Part shown: in pieces, positions 1 to 6,243 of the stretch
How the letters are laid out: every line of letters begins with the position of its first letter
Numbering within the stretch: position 1 is the first letter of the stretch
DNA from: RH-AL1 sp964247745
Lineage (GTDB): Bacteria > Pseudomonadota > Alphaproteobacteria > Rhizobiales > Beijerinckiaceae
Direction of reading: 5' to 3'
Length of the DNA stretch: 6,243 nucleotides
Assembly: GCA_964247745.1 (NCBI GenBank)
Contig: CAXTVT010000134.1
Location: forward strand, 1 to 6,243
Notes under the pieces: model-generated
What the model was told of the DNA's origin: nothing
The model's database searches: none
Seen by the model: the letters and a program-made list of their open reading frames with translations, nothing else
Program-made: the position numbers and the translations under genes

Positions 1-329
1 CTCTCTGGTCCGCAACCGAGGCGCTGACCGCGACCGAAGTCGCCCAGCGTGCCGGGCCTGAGCGGAACTGGAGCGAGAGCACTGTCAAGACCATGCTCTC
101 GCGCCTCGCAGCGAAGGGCGTCGTAACATATGTCCCCCGCGGCCGCGCCTTCTTCTACCGACCCGCTGTTCGGCGCGAGGCCTGGGCCGCGGGAGAGTCG
201 CGGCGCTTGCTCGACCGGCTGTTCGCCGGACGCGTAGCGCCCCTCGTGGCACAGCTCGCTAACTCGGACGAACTCTCGCCCGAGGACATCGCCGAGCTCG
301 AAGCCCTCTTGGCGAAACTTCGTCAATGA
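1..329 (+). CDS. BlaI/MecI-family transcriptional repressor, 5'-truncated by window edge
   Basis: This is the C-terminal part of a winged-helix repressor that in its family binds operators as a dimer and is inactivated by its partner M56 protease. The open frame runs from base 3 with no stop, and the true start lies upstream of the window; the ATG at 93 is internal. The family pattern is clear in the first 40 visible residues: LWSATEALTATEVAQRA, then W-S-E-S-TVKTMLSRLAAKG (recognition helix region), then a wing ending in FFYRPAV. The C-terminal part is the helical dimerisation tail ending SPEDIAELEALLAKLRQ, typical of the family. I do not see an obvious Asn-Phe pair of the kind cleaved in staphylococcal BlaI. 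The stop overlaps the start of the M56 gene (ATGA), so the two are probably translationally coupled. The promoter and operator are outside the window. The target is unknown. Confidence 0.93.
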   Translation, partial: LWSATEALTATEVAQRAGPERNWSESTVKTMLSRLAAKGVVTYVPRGRAFFYRPAVRREAWAAGESRRLLDRLFAGRVAPLVAQLANSDELSPEDIAELEALLAKLRQ

Positions 330-1429
330 CCGCGCTGGCCTTGACGATGCTCGCCGCCAACATCGTGTCGATCGCGGCCGTGCAGCTCTGCGCCTCGTGG
401 CTTCGTCGATGGACCGGTGCCCGGATCGCCTATGCGTGCTGGCTCCTGCCCTGGCTCGGCGTGGTCGCGTCCCTGCTGCCTGCCGGAGCAGCATCCGCGA
501 TCGCGCCGCCGGGCAGCCTGGCTGGCATCCTCTCCGCACCCGTCATCGCCCTCGCAGCACGGCTCGTCGCGGCGCCCGCTTCGCAGTTTGCGCTCCTTGC
601 CTGGGCCGCTATCGCAGTCCTCTTCTTCGCAGCGCAGCTGGGCGCCTACCGGGCGTTCGTCCGGAACGCGTCCCGCCAGACGGTTGATCTCGGCCGAGTG
701 GGGGTGGCGCGGATCCTTGGCGGCCCGAATATCGCGTTCCCCGTCGCCGCCGGCATTCTACGGCCGCGCATCTTCCTGCCCGCCGACTTCGACACGGCGT
801 TCTCGCCCGACGAGCAGCGCATGATCCTGCGGCACGAGCAGACGCATCACGACCGCCACGACATCGCCGCGAACCTTGCGGGCCTGGCGATGCTGTCGCT
901 GCACTGGTGGAACCCGCTCGCCTACCGTGCGCACCGCCGTTTCCGCGCCGACCAGGAGCTCGCCTGCGACGCGACTGCCATCGCGGGCCTCGGCCGCGCC
1001 GACCGGCATGCCTACGCCACCGCGATCCTGAAATGTGCGGGCCGGCCACATGCCGGCCTCGCCGCCGCGATGAGCGGCCGGACGGAAGCCGCCGCCAGAC
1101 TGTCGGCGATCGCGTCGGACGTCCCGCTCACACTTCGACCGACATTGCCGGCCGTCCTCGCGGTCGCCGTCCTTGGTAGCCTCATCCTGGTCGAAGCCGT
1201 GGTCACTCGCGCGCTCCCGTCGGCGCTGCCAGCGCTCGCAGTGGCCACTCGGACGTCTCCGTCACCCGCCTTCGCCCCGAGTATCGGTTCCAGCGCCGAC
1301 CCCTGCGAAGACGCGTGGCGCCCGCCACCAGCCACCCCGCGGCTCGTGAGCGACCGTCAGGGCAACGCCCCGCCGGTGAGGCTCATCCTGGCAAGCCAGG
1401 CCGAACGCCGGTTCGTGCGCGCGATCTGA
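326..1429 (+). CDS. M56-family (BlaR1/MecR1-like) membrane metallopeptidase, short form without sensor domain
   Basis: This is an integral-membrane zinc protease that, in known pairs, senses an envelope signal and triggers loss of the partner BlaI repressor. It has 367 residues. Hydrophobic segments lie at about 5-25, 33-52 and 89-107, with a last one at about 273-293. The zinc-binding HEXXH is H170-E-Q-T-H174, followed by the family signature RADQELACDA, where E211 is the likely third ligand. The preceding FPVAAGILRPRIFLP stretch is also typical of M56. BlaR1 and MecR1 proper are near 585-600 residues because of a C-terminal penicillin-binding domain. Here only about 74 residues follow the last membrane segment; they are rich in Ala, Pro and Ser and match no sensor I recognise. 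The ATG shares four bases with the repressor stop and has no strong Shine-Dalgarno sequence, which fits coupled translation. The ligand is unknown. Confidence 0.92.
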   Translation: MTALALTMLAANIVSIAAVQLCASWLRRWTGARIAYACWLLPWLGVVASLLPAGAASAIAPPGSLAGILSAPVIALAARLVAAPASQFALLAWAAIAVLFFAAQLGAYRAFVRNASRQTVDLGRVGVARILGGPNIAFPVAAGILRPRIFLPADFDTAFSPDEQRMILRHEQTHHDRHDIAANLAGLAMLSLHWWNPLAYRAHRRFRADQELACDATAIAGLGRADRHAYATAILKCAGRPHAGLAAAMSGRTEAAARLSAIASDVPLTLRPTLPAVLAVAVLGSLILVEAVVTRALPSALPALAVATRTSPSPAFAPSIGSSADPCEDAWRPPPATPRLVSDRQGNAPPVRLILASQAERRFVRAI

Positions 1430-1488
1430 TCGCCCTCGCCGTCGCGCAGGCGCCGGCTCTCCCTTCCCGAACTTCCTGTCTTCAAGCC

Positions 1489-1492
1489 GGAG
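1489..1492 (+). promoter_or_regulatory. Ribosome binding site of the ABC transporter gene
   Basis: GGAG lies seven bases before the ATG at 1500 and supports that start over the in-frame ATG four codons later. The 70-base gap 1430-1499 shows no convincing terminator or promoter, so the transporter is probably read from the same transcript as the BlaI/M56 pair. Confidence 0.55.
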
Positions 1493-1499
1493 CTTTCGG

Positions 1500-3224
1500 A
1501 TGCGACGACTCATGCGTGTCTGTCGGGAGATCGTGCGTCTCGTCCGACCCTACCTGACATCCGAGGACCGTGTGGCGGCATGGCTGCTGCTACTCGCCAT
1601 CCTGGGTCTCACGATGGCCAACGTCGGCCTCGGTTTGCTGATCTCGTTCTCGCAGCGCCTGTTCTACACCGCACTCCAGGAGAAGCACGCCGGCGCCTTC
1701 ATCCGCGCGCTCTTCTGGTTCACGGCGCGGCCCGGACGCCTGCCGGTGCCGCCATTCATCCTTTTCGTCACGGTCAACATCGCCGCCGCCTGCATGTCCC
1801 TCTATCTCCAGGCCGTGCTTCAGCTCCGCTGGCAGCGGTGGCTGACCGCCTGCATGGTCAACCAGTGGCTGTCGGACCACGCCTATTACTGGCTGCCGCA
1901 ACTCGCCCGATCGGGCGATGCCGGCACTGACAACCCGGACCAGCGTATCCAGGAAGACATCGAAGACGCCACGCGCAACGTCATCGCGTTCTCGACCGGC
2001 CTGCTGTCGAGCGTCGCCTCGATCATCAGCTTCGGTGGACTCCTCTACGCGCTCTCCGGGCCAATCACACTGCTCGGCCTGCGCGTGGAGGGATATCTGC
2101 TCTGGACCGCGCTGCTCTACGCCGCTGCCTGCACCCTGATCGCCCATCTCGCGGGCCGCTCGATCGCACACATCAACTTCGTCCGGCAGCGCTTCCGCGG
2201 CGACTTTCGCGTCTCGCTCGTGCGCGTTCGTGAGAACGCCGAAGAGATCGCTTTCCTGCGGGGCGAGAAAGCCGAGTCGGCCGTCATCGCCTCGAACTTC
2301 GCGAGCTACTACCGAACGGCGCTTCGCCTCGTCCTGCGCACGTCCAGCCTGACCTTCATGTCAAACATGTCGGATGAGCTCGCGATCGTGTTCCCGACCG
2401 TCATCGCCGCACCGCGCTTCTTCGCGGGCGAGATCTCCTTCGGGACGCTCAACCAGATCCGGCTCGGTTTCCTTCAGCTTGCCGAAGCTGCGCTGTGGTT
2501 CGTCTCCACCTATGCCCAACTCGCCGAGTTCGTGTCCCAGCTCGAGCGTCTTTCGACCTTGCAAGCTTCCTTCGCACGCCTCGCAGCCGACCCGGGGACG
2601 CTCGAACGCCAGAGCAGCGAGCACGTGCTGCTCGACGCAAAACACGTCCTGAGCCCTGCGGGCGGGGTCATTGTCGCGGGGGTCGCGTTCGATATCCCGC
2701 AAGGCCCCAGCGTTGCCATCACCGGTCCGTCCGGCGTCGGCAAGACGACGCTCCTCCGCCTTCTTTCAGGCCTCTGGACCAGGGCGGAGGGCCGCGTCGT
2801 CGTGCCGGACGAGGGCGTGGTGTTCGTGCCCCAGCGCGCCTATCTGCCAGCAGGCTTGCTGCGTCGGGCGCTCTGCTATCCGGGCGACCCGGCGATCTTC
2901 CCGGAGGCCGAACTCAGCCGCGTTCTCACGCTGGTCGGTCTTCCCGAGCTTGAAGCGTCGCTGGACACCATCGACAACTGGTCGCGACGCCTGTCACCCG
3001 GGCAGCAACAACGGCTGGCCCTAGGTCGGGCGATCCTGCAGCGGCCACGCTGGTTGTTCCTCGACGAGCCCACCGCGTCGCTGCACCCGCAAGCGCGTGT
3101 GGAACTCCAGAACGCGCTGGCGGCGGCACTTCCGTCGACCACGCTGGTCACCATCACCCACGATCCCGCCATTGCCGCCCTGCACGATCGCCGGATCGAC
3201 ATCGCGCCACCCGTCACCGCCTGA
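1500..3224 (+). CDS. YddA/SbmA-type ABC transporter, fused membrane and ATPase domains
   Basis: This is an inner-membrane ABC transporter half-molecule of 574 residues, expected to work as a dimer. The membrane domain (about 1-350) is of the ABC_membrane_2 / SbmA-BacA type. It has the marker stretch RWQRWLTA at about 110-117, followed by DNPDQRIQEDIE at 144-155, then INFVRQRFRGDFR at about 225-237 and FPTVIAAPRFFAGEISFG at about 308-325. Hydrophobic segments lie near 28-50, 84-106, 160-184, 197-218, 285-310 and 328-345. The ATPase domain (about 375-574) has an intact Walker A G409-PSGVGK-T416, Q-loop Q445, signature LSPGQ 498-502, Walker B ending in D522-E523 and switch H554, so it should be active. 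Relatives such as E. coli YddA and rhizobial BacA-like proteins concern peptides or fatty acids, but substrate and direction cannot be read here. The S10 peptidase gene begins six bases after the stop. Confidence 0.93.
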   Translation: MRRLMRVCREIVRLVRPYLTSEDRVAAWLLLLAILGLTMANVGLGLLISFSQRLFYTALQEKHAGAFIRALFWFTARPGRLPVPPFILFVTVNIAAACMSLYLQAVLQLRWQRWLTACMVNQWLSDHAYYWLPQLARSGDAGTDNPDQRIQEDIEDATRNVIAFSTGLLSSVASIISFGGLLYALSGPITLLGLRVEGYLLWTALLYAAACTLIAHLAGRSIAHINFVRQRFRGDFRVSLVRVRENAEEIAFLRGEKAESAVIASNFASYYRTALRLVLRTSSLTFMSNMSDELAIVFPTVIAAPRFFAGEISFGTLNQIRLGFLQLAEAALWFVSTYAQLAEFVSQLERLSTLQASFARLAADPGTLERQSSEHVLLDAKHVLSPAGGVIVAGVAFDIPQGPSVAITGPSGVGKTTLLRLLSGLWTRAEGRVVVPDEGVVFVPQRAYLPAGLLRRALCYPGDPAIFPEAELSRVLTLVGLPELEASLDTIDNWSRRLSPGQQQRLALGRAILQRPRWLFLDEPTASLHPQARVELQNALAAALPSTTLVTITHDPAIAALHDRRIDIAPPVTA

Positions 3225-3226
3225 GG
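3223..3226 (+). promoter_or_regulatory. Ribosome binding site of the S10 peptidase gene, overlapping the preceding stop
   Basis: GAGG shares bases with the TGA of the transporter gene and lies four bases before the ATG at 3231. It supports that start and suggests coupled translation of transporter and peptidase. The spacing is somewhat short. Confidence 0.5.
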
Positions 3227-3230
3227 TCTC

Positions 3231-4730
3231 ATGCGCCATACCGCTTTGAGCGTGCTCGCAGCCGCAACGCTGATGCACGCGAGCCCCGGCATCGCCCAGA
3301 CGATCGCCACAACCCATTCCACCATCACAACGCGTGCCGGCACCCGGCTCGCCTACCAGGCCGAGGCCGGTACGATCGCCGTCACGTCGCAGCACGCAAC
3401 CGCCGACATGTCCTACGTCTCCTATGTCGCGACGAAAGGATCACGAGACCGTCCCATCGTGTTCCTCTTCAACGGCGGACCGGGCGCATCGAGCGTCTGG
3501 CTGCACATGGGCGCATTCGGTCCGAAACGCGTCGACACGCCAGATCCGGCGTCCACGATCCGGCCGCCCTACCGCGTGGTTGCCAACCCGGATTGCCTCC
3601 TTGATGCGGCGGACCTCGTCTTCGTTGACGCCCCGGGCACCGGCTTTGGGCGTCTGGAAGGGCCGCAAGCCGAACATGCATTCTTCGGCGTCGACCAGGA
3701 TGTTGACGCCTTCGCCGATTTCATCGAGCGGTTTCTGCGCAAGACCGACCGACATCACCCGCCGCTCTTCCTCTTCGGCGAAAGCTACGGTACGCCCAGA
3801 GCAGCAATTCTCGCCGATACGCTCGAGGAAAAGCGAAGGATCGACGTGAACGGGGTTATCCTGATGTCGCAGGCCCTGAACTTCGACCTCGTGGTGGACC
3901 ACGCCAGCGGTAATCCTGGCGTCGATATGCCCTATGTCCTCGGCCTGCCGAGTTACACGGCCACTGCCTGGTACCACCACAAGCTTCCCGTTGAAGACAA
4001 TGTCCCGCTCGAGCGCCTGCTTGCCGAGGTGCGATCCTGGTCGATGGACACATACCTGCCGGCCCTCGCTGCCGGCGCAGTCCTCGAACCTGCGCGCCGC
4101 GCGCAGGTGGTCGCGAAGCTGCATGACTATACTGGCCTGTCGGCTGCTTACATCGATCGGGCTAATCTCCGCGTCGAAGCCGGTCAGTTCCTGCAGGAGT
4201 TGGGCGCCGACGACAGACAAGTCTACGGCCGCCTGGACACCCGCTACGCCGGACCGACCATGGATCCGCTTGAAGAAGAAGCCTCCTACGATCCACAAAC
4301 TGCTGCCATCGCCGCATCCTACGAGGACGCCTGGGAGAGCTACGCGACACATGATCTGCATCTCGCCTCGTCGACCGACTTCGTGTTGCAGGTCGAGGGA
4401 GCCTGGAGCCGGTGGAACTGGCGACACGTCCAACCCAACGTCAACGAGCCGGTTCCCGGCGCCCTGAACGCGATGGGTGACCTCGCCGCAGCCATGGAGT
4501 TCAACCCTGCCTTGAAGGTCATGCTCAACAGCGGTTACTTCGATGTCGCGACGCCCTTCTCGCAGGGCCTCTACGAGCTCGCGCATCTCCCCATGCCGGC
4601 CATGCTGCAAAGAAACATCACAGCCGTCCAGTACCGCTCGGGCCACAAGATCTTCGTCGATGCCGCGTCGCTAACGACCTTACACGATAATATCGCCCGC
4701 TTCATCGAGGCGACGACAACTCGGAGATGA
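3231..4730 (+). CDS. Exported S10-family serine carboxypeptidase-like protein
   Basis: This is a 499-residue alpha/beta-hydrolase-fold peptidase of MEROPS family S10, whose members remove C-terminal residues from peptides. Residues 1 to about 22 form a signal peptide (MRHT, a hydrophobic Ala-rich core, then SPGIAQ), so the protein should be periplasmic or secreted. The oxyanion and substrate-binding stretch FLFNGGPGASSVW is at 78-90, followed by FVDAPGTGFG at 131-140. The nucleophile is S185 in GESYG (183-187). The catalytic Asp is D438 in NSGYFDVATPF, and the catalytic His is H472 in SGHKIF. All three catalytic residues are present in the expected order, so the enzyme is probably active. The region at about 215-400 is the variable cap. 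It starts six bases after the ABC transporter gene, the last of the plus-strand run. The pairing suggests a peptide substrate shared with or delivered by the transporter, which is inference. Confidence 0.93.
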   Translation: MRHTALSVLAAATLMHASPGIAQTIATTHSTITTRAGTRLAYQAEAGTIAVTSQHATADMSYVSYVATKGSRDRPIVFLFNGGPGASSVWLHMGAFGPKRVDTPDPASTIRPPYRVVANPDCLLDAADLVFVDAPGTGFGRLEGPQAEHAFFGVDQDVDAFADFIERFLRKTDRHHPPLFLFGESYGTPRAAILADTLEEKRRIDVNGVILMSQALNFDLVVDHASGNPGVDMPYVLGLPSYTATAWYHHKLPVEDNVPLERLLAEVRSWSMDTYLPALAAGAVLEPARRAQVVAKLHDYTGLSAAYIDRANLRVEAGQFLQELGADDRQVYGRLDTRYAGPTMDPLEEEASYDPQTAAIAASYEDAWESYATHDLHLASSTDFVLQVEGAWSRWNWRHVQPNVNEPVPGALNAMGDLAAAMEFNPALKVMLNSGYFDVATPFSQGLYELAHLPMPAMLQRNITAVQYRSGHKIFVDAASLTTLHDNIARFIEATTTRR

Positions 4731-4919
4731 AGCTCTGACGCTTACTTGGGGAATGACGATGTCGACTTGTAGACGGTTGAAGACAAACTGCAGGTCGAGG
4801 GCGCGAGCGCGAAACATCCTTGTCGTTAAGCGTCCGCGCGAGAGCCATCGCGCCCACCATCTTGAAGCCTCCGCTCGACTACTCTCATCAATGCTCCGTC
4901 ATGTCGCAGGGCAGCTTTG
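4731..4919. other. Gap between convergent genes
   Basis: These 189 bases separate the end of the S10 peptidase gene from the end of the minus-strand kinase gene. A 60-codon plus-strand frame from 4753 to 4935 is Arg/Ser-rich, resembles nothing and overlaps the kinase end, so I do not call it. The only structure worth noting is an imperfect GC-rich inverted repeat at 4799-4855. There is no clear T-tract. Confidence 0.6.
4799..4855. terminator. Possible two-way terminator hairpin (weak)
   Basis: GGGCGCGA at 4799-4806 is the exact reverse complement of TCGCGCCC at 4848-4855, with GCGCG and CGCGC segments just inside that could extend the stem. The 41-base spacer is long and no run of T follows on either strand, so intrinsic termination is doubtful. 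Its location between two converging genes is the main reason to list it. GC-rich DNA gives such repeats by chance. Confidence 0.2.
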
Positions 4920-5651
4920 CTACGTGCTGCATTGACCACAATTCGCGGTAGTCTCCGTGAGTAATTGATCAGCGGCTACGGCTGGAGGAAGCATCAAGCT
5001 GGCAGCGGTCCATCCTTCCTGTCGCTGAAGGCTGATCACGCCGCCGTAGTGGCTTGCGAGTGTCTCCATGATCCCCATGCCCTGCCCGGAGCGTCCTCGC
5101 TTAAGCCCGATGCCGTCGTCTAGGACCTTGAGACAGACCCCCCGGGCCGCGTCACCATGCAGGCCCAACAGAATCTTGCCTTGTCGTCCTCGACATATGC
5201 CATGCTTCATGACGTTGCCGAGCATCTCGTACGCAATCCGGACCACGTACTGCGCGAGCGGTTCCCGCAGGGCCACAGTGACGTCGATGGCCAACTCGAC
5301 CGCTTGCGATGGGCTACGATGCAACGCGATGACGGCCCGCCCGAGGCGCTCGAGGCGGGCATCGAGCGTGCCCGGCGCTCGGGTCAGACCGAAAAGTGAG
5401 TTCGAGATCTGCACGGACAGCAAAATCCTCCGCTGCAGATCCTCTTCGAGCTGGTTGCTCCGGCCCCTTTTCAGACAGGAGGATTGCTCGATTTGTAGAA
5501 GAAGGCTTTGCAGGGCGTTGTTTGTGTGGTGACGGAGCTGCTGGATAGAGATCGATGCCATTTCCTCACGTAGGGAGGCGATCACCTTGGCATGTTTGCT
5601 CTGATCGCTGAACCGGTCGCGCGGCTGGCCGAGAGAAATGATCTGATCCAT
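4920..5651 (-). CDS. Small soluble sensor histidine kinase, HisKA_2/HWE-like
   Basis: This is a 243-residue protein with a histidine-kinase core and no membrane segment, signal peptide or PAS/GAF domain. Residues about 20-65 form the dimerisation and phosphoacceptor helix, with LRHHTNNALQSLL at 39-51; by alignment with the HisKA_2 pattern HHRxKNxLQ, H41 is the likely phosphorylated residue. The ATPase domain (about 115-225) has an N-box with E142, N146 and H150 (YEMLGNVMKHG), a G1 box D178-D-G-I-G182, and a G2 box GQGMG at 189-193 followed by LASHYGG. It ends WTAASLMLP. The start is fixed by an in-frame stop just upstream (5664-5666) and a good Shine-Dalgarno sequence. No response regulator is nearby. 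Kinases of this broad group often feed alphaproteobacterial stress or light signalling, but the input here is unknown and probably comes through a partner or the short N-terminus. Its codons are less GC-rich than those of the plus-strand operon. Confidence 0.85.
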   Translation of the reverse strand: MDQIISLGQPRDRFSDQSKHAKVIASLREEMASISIQQLRHHTNNALQSLLLQIEQSSCLKRGRSNQLEEDLQRRILLSVQISNSLFGLTRAPGTLDARLERLGRAVIALHRSPSQAVELAIDVTVALREPLAQYVVRIAYEMLGNVMKHGICRGRQGKILLGLHGDAARGVCLKVLDDGIGLKRGRSGQGMGIMETLASHYGGVISLQRQEGWTAASLMLPPAVAADQLLTETTANCGQCST

Positions 5652-5808
5652 TCCGTAGGTCCTTCAACGATGAGACGTGGCTCGGCCAATGCTGTTCGAC
5701 ATGGTTTTCGATCCCACAGCCGGTGATACGCAGCAGACTGATCAATGCGACAAGGTCATTTCGCGTGAGGCGCGCGCGCTGCGCTGAGACGGGCCGCAGC
5801 AGACTCAC
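5566..5808 (-). CDS. Doubtful small ORF overlapping the kinase start
   Basis: A GTG-started frame of 80 codons lies between the dehydrogenase-family gene and the kinase, and its last 86 bases overlap the kinase start in another frame. The first 46 or so codons mostly end in G or C, as expected for coding DNA here, and a short segment DLVALISLLRI could be a helix. I recognise no family. No Shine-Dalgarno sequence is obvious before the GTG. It may be a small leader protein translated just ahead of the kinase, a remnant, or chance. The part overlapping the kinase looks like a shadow of it. Confidence 0.22.
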   Translation of the reverse strand: MSLLRPVSAQRARLTRNDLVALISLLRITGCGIENHVEQHWPSHVSSLKDLRNGSDHFSRPAARPVQRSEQTCQGDRLPT

Positions 5809-5931
5809 GGGCTGAAAGACTCTTCATGGAAGCCAGGAGACGATTGTTCATGACGGGGCGAAAGCATGCCTCCAGTCAAGTCGATGGCGGAGGACCGCGG
5901 CGGCGGATACCCGTTCGATCCGGCCTGAGCG
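5652..5931. other. Region between kinase and dehydrogenase-family genes
   Basis: This 280-base stretch holds the doubtful small ORF and otherwise nothing I can defend. On the minus strand a TTGACT at 5872-5877 resembles a -35 element but has no matching -10 at the right distance. No GGAAC/CGTT pair of the EcfG stress-sigma type is present. A five-base stem (CGGAT/ATCCG) just after the dehydrogenase-family stop has no T-tract. The kinase promoter is therefore not located. Confidence 0.5.
5660..5665 (-). promoter_or_regulatory. Ribosome binding site of the histidine kinase gene
   Basis: Read on the minus strand, GAAGGA lies eight bases before the ATG at 5651. Together with the in-frame TGA at 5664-5666 it fixes the kinase start. 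Confidence 0.65.
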
Positions 5932-6243
5932 TCACTTTCCGTTTGGCCCGATCGTGAACTTGGCCACAGCGGACCAATCCCGATCGCCGAGGCCGGCGTC
6001 CACGGCCTCGTGCATGCGGCCATGAACGGCATCCAGCATAGGCAGCGCCCGTCCCGCGGTAGCAGCGGCCTCTCGTGCCAGCCGGAGGTCCTTGAGACCC
6101 AGCTTCGCTTTGAAGCCTGGTTCATACTCGTCCTTGGCGATGTTGGCGGAGTAGATTTGGTAGGGTCTTGCTCCAAACAGCGTGCCGAGGATCAGCTCAA
6201 AGAAGCTGCCCCGAGCCAACCCGTTCGCCTCGGTGAGCACGAC
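5932..6243 (-). CDS. NAD(P)-dependent beta-hydroxyacid dehydrogenase-family protein, C-terminal domain, cut by window edge
   Basis: Only the last 103 residues are visible; the frame is open to the window edge and the N-terminal NAD(P)-binding Rossmann domain lies outside. The visible part matches the all-helical C-terminal domain of the 3-hydroxyisobutyrate dehydrogenase / 6-phosphogluconate dehydrogenase-like superfamily (NAD_binding_11). It begins in TEANGLARGSFFELI, followed by the conserved EPGFKAKLGLKDLRLARE segment, then RALPMLDAVHGRMHEA and a GLGDRDWSAVAKF end. This domain forms the dimer and closes the active site. The GTG at 6240 is internal, not the start. Substrate cannot be told from this part; candidates are 3-hydroxyisobutyrate, tartronate semialdehyde, glyoxylate/succinic semialdehyde or imines. 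It is on the same strand as the kinase but 280 bases away, so a shared transcript is uncertain. Confidence 0.88.
   Translation of the reverse strand, partial: VVLTEANGLARGSFFELILGTLFGARPYQIYSANIAKDEYEPGFKAKLGLKDLRLAREAAATAGRALPMLDAVHGRMHEAVDAGLGDRDWSAVAKFTIGPNGK

Noticed and set aside
1590..2171. 193-codon minus-strand frame opposite the ABC transporter membrane domain
   Set aside because: Shadow of the transporter gene: charged, Gly/Arg/Glu-rich translation with no family resemblance.
3441..4646. 401-codon open frame on the minus strand opposite the S10 peptidase gene
   Set aside because: It is long only because GC-rich codons leave few stops on the opposite strand. The translation has no recognisable motif, while the plus-strand frame carries a signal peptide and a full catalytic triad.
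4387..4801. 13-base direct repeat TGCAGGTCGAGGG at 4387-4399 and 4789-4801
   Set aside because: A single 13-base match is expected fairly often by chance in about 6 kb of GC-rich DNA, and the flanks do not align, so there is no sign of duplication or mobile-element ends.
4753..4935. 60-codon plus-strand frame after the S10 peptidase gene
   Set aside because: Arg/Ser-rich translation, poor ribosome binding site spacing, overlaps the end of the kinase gene, and resembles nothing.
5805..6176. 123-codon minus-strand frame overlapping the dehydrogenase-family gene
   Set aside because: Out of frame with the clear NAD_binding_11-type domain, Ser/Pro/Arg-rich, and without a recognisable family.
1..6243. 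CRISPR arrays, tRNA or rRNA genes, insertion sequences, integrase or phage genes
   Set aside because: No regular repeats, cloverleaf-like sequence, transposase motif or terminal inverted repeats were seen on reading both strands.

Overview
The window looks like chromosomal DNA of a high-GC alphaproteobacterium. This rests on dense GC-rich codons (hand counts of single 60-base rows reach about 78% GC in the M56 gene and 68% in the S10 peptidase gene), the SbmA/YddA-type transporter, and a soluble histidine kinase of the HisKA_2/HWE-like type common in that class. I would not name a genus.

Layout. Bases 1-4730 hold four plus-strand genes in one apparent operon: the 3' part of a BlaI/MecI-type winged-helix repressor, an M56 (BlaR1/MecR1-like) membrane metallopeptidase overlapping it by four bases, a YddA-type ABC transporter with fused membrane and ATPase domains, and an exported S10 serine carboxypeptidase-like protein starting six bases after the transporter stop. 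Bases 4731-4919 are a short gap between convergent genes. On the minus strand follow a small soluble sensor histidine kinase (4920-5651), a 280-base stretch with one doubtful small ORF that overlaps the kinase start, and, running off the right edge, the C-terminal domain of an NAD(P)-dependent beta-hydroxyacid dehydrogenase-family protein.

How the genes may work together. BlaI/M56 pairs are known as a signal-cleaved repressor system: an envelope signal activates the membrane protease, the repressor is inactivated, and target genes are switched on. No beta-lactamase or penicillin-binding sensor domain is present. The genes directly downstream encode a peptide-type ABC transporter and a secreted carboxypeptidase. 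My inference is that this is an envelope or peptide-stress response, or a peptide-processing and transport module, under BlaI/M56 control. The minus-strand genes have no evident functional link to it, and the kinase region is visibly less GC-rich.
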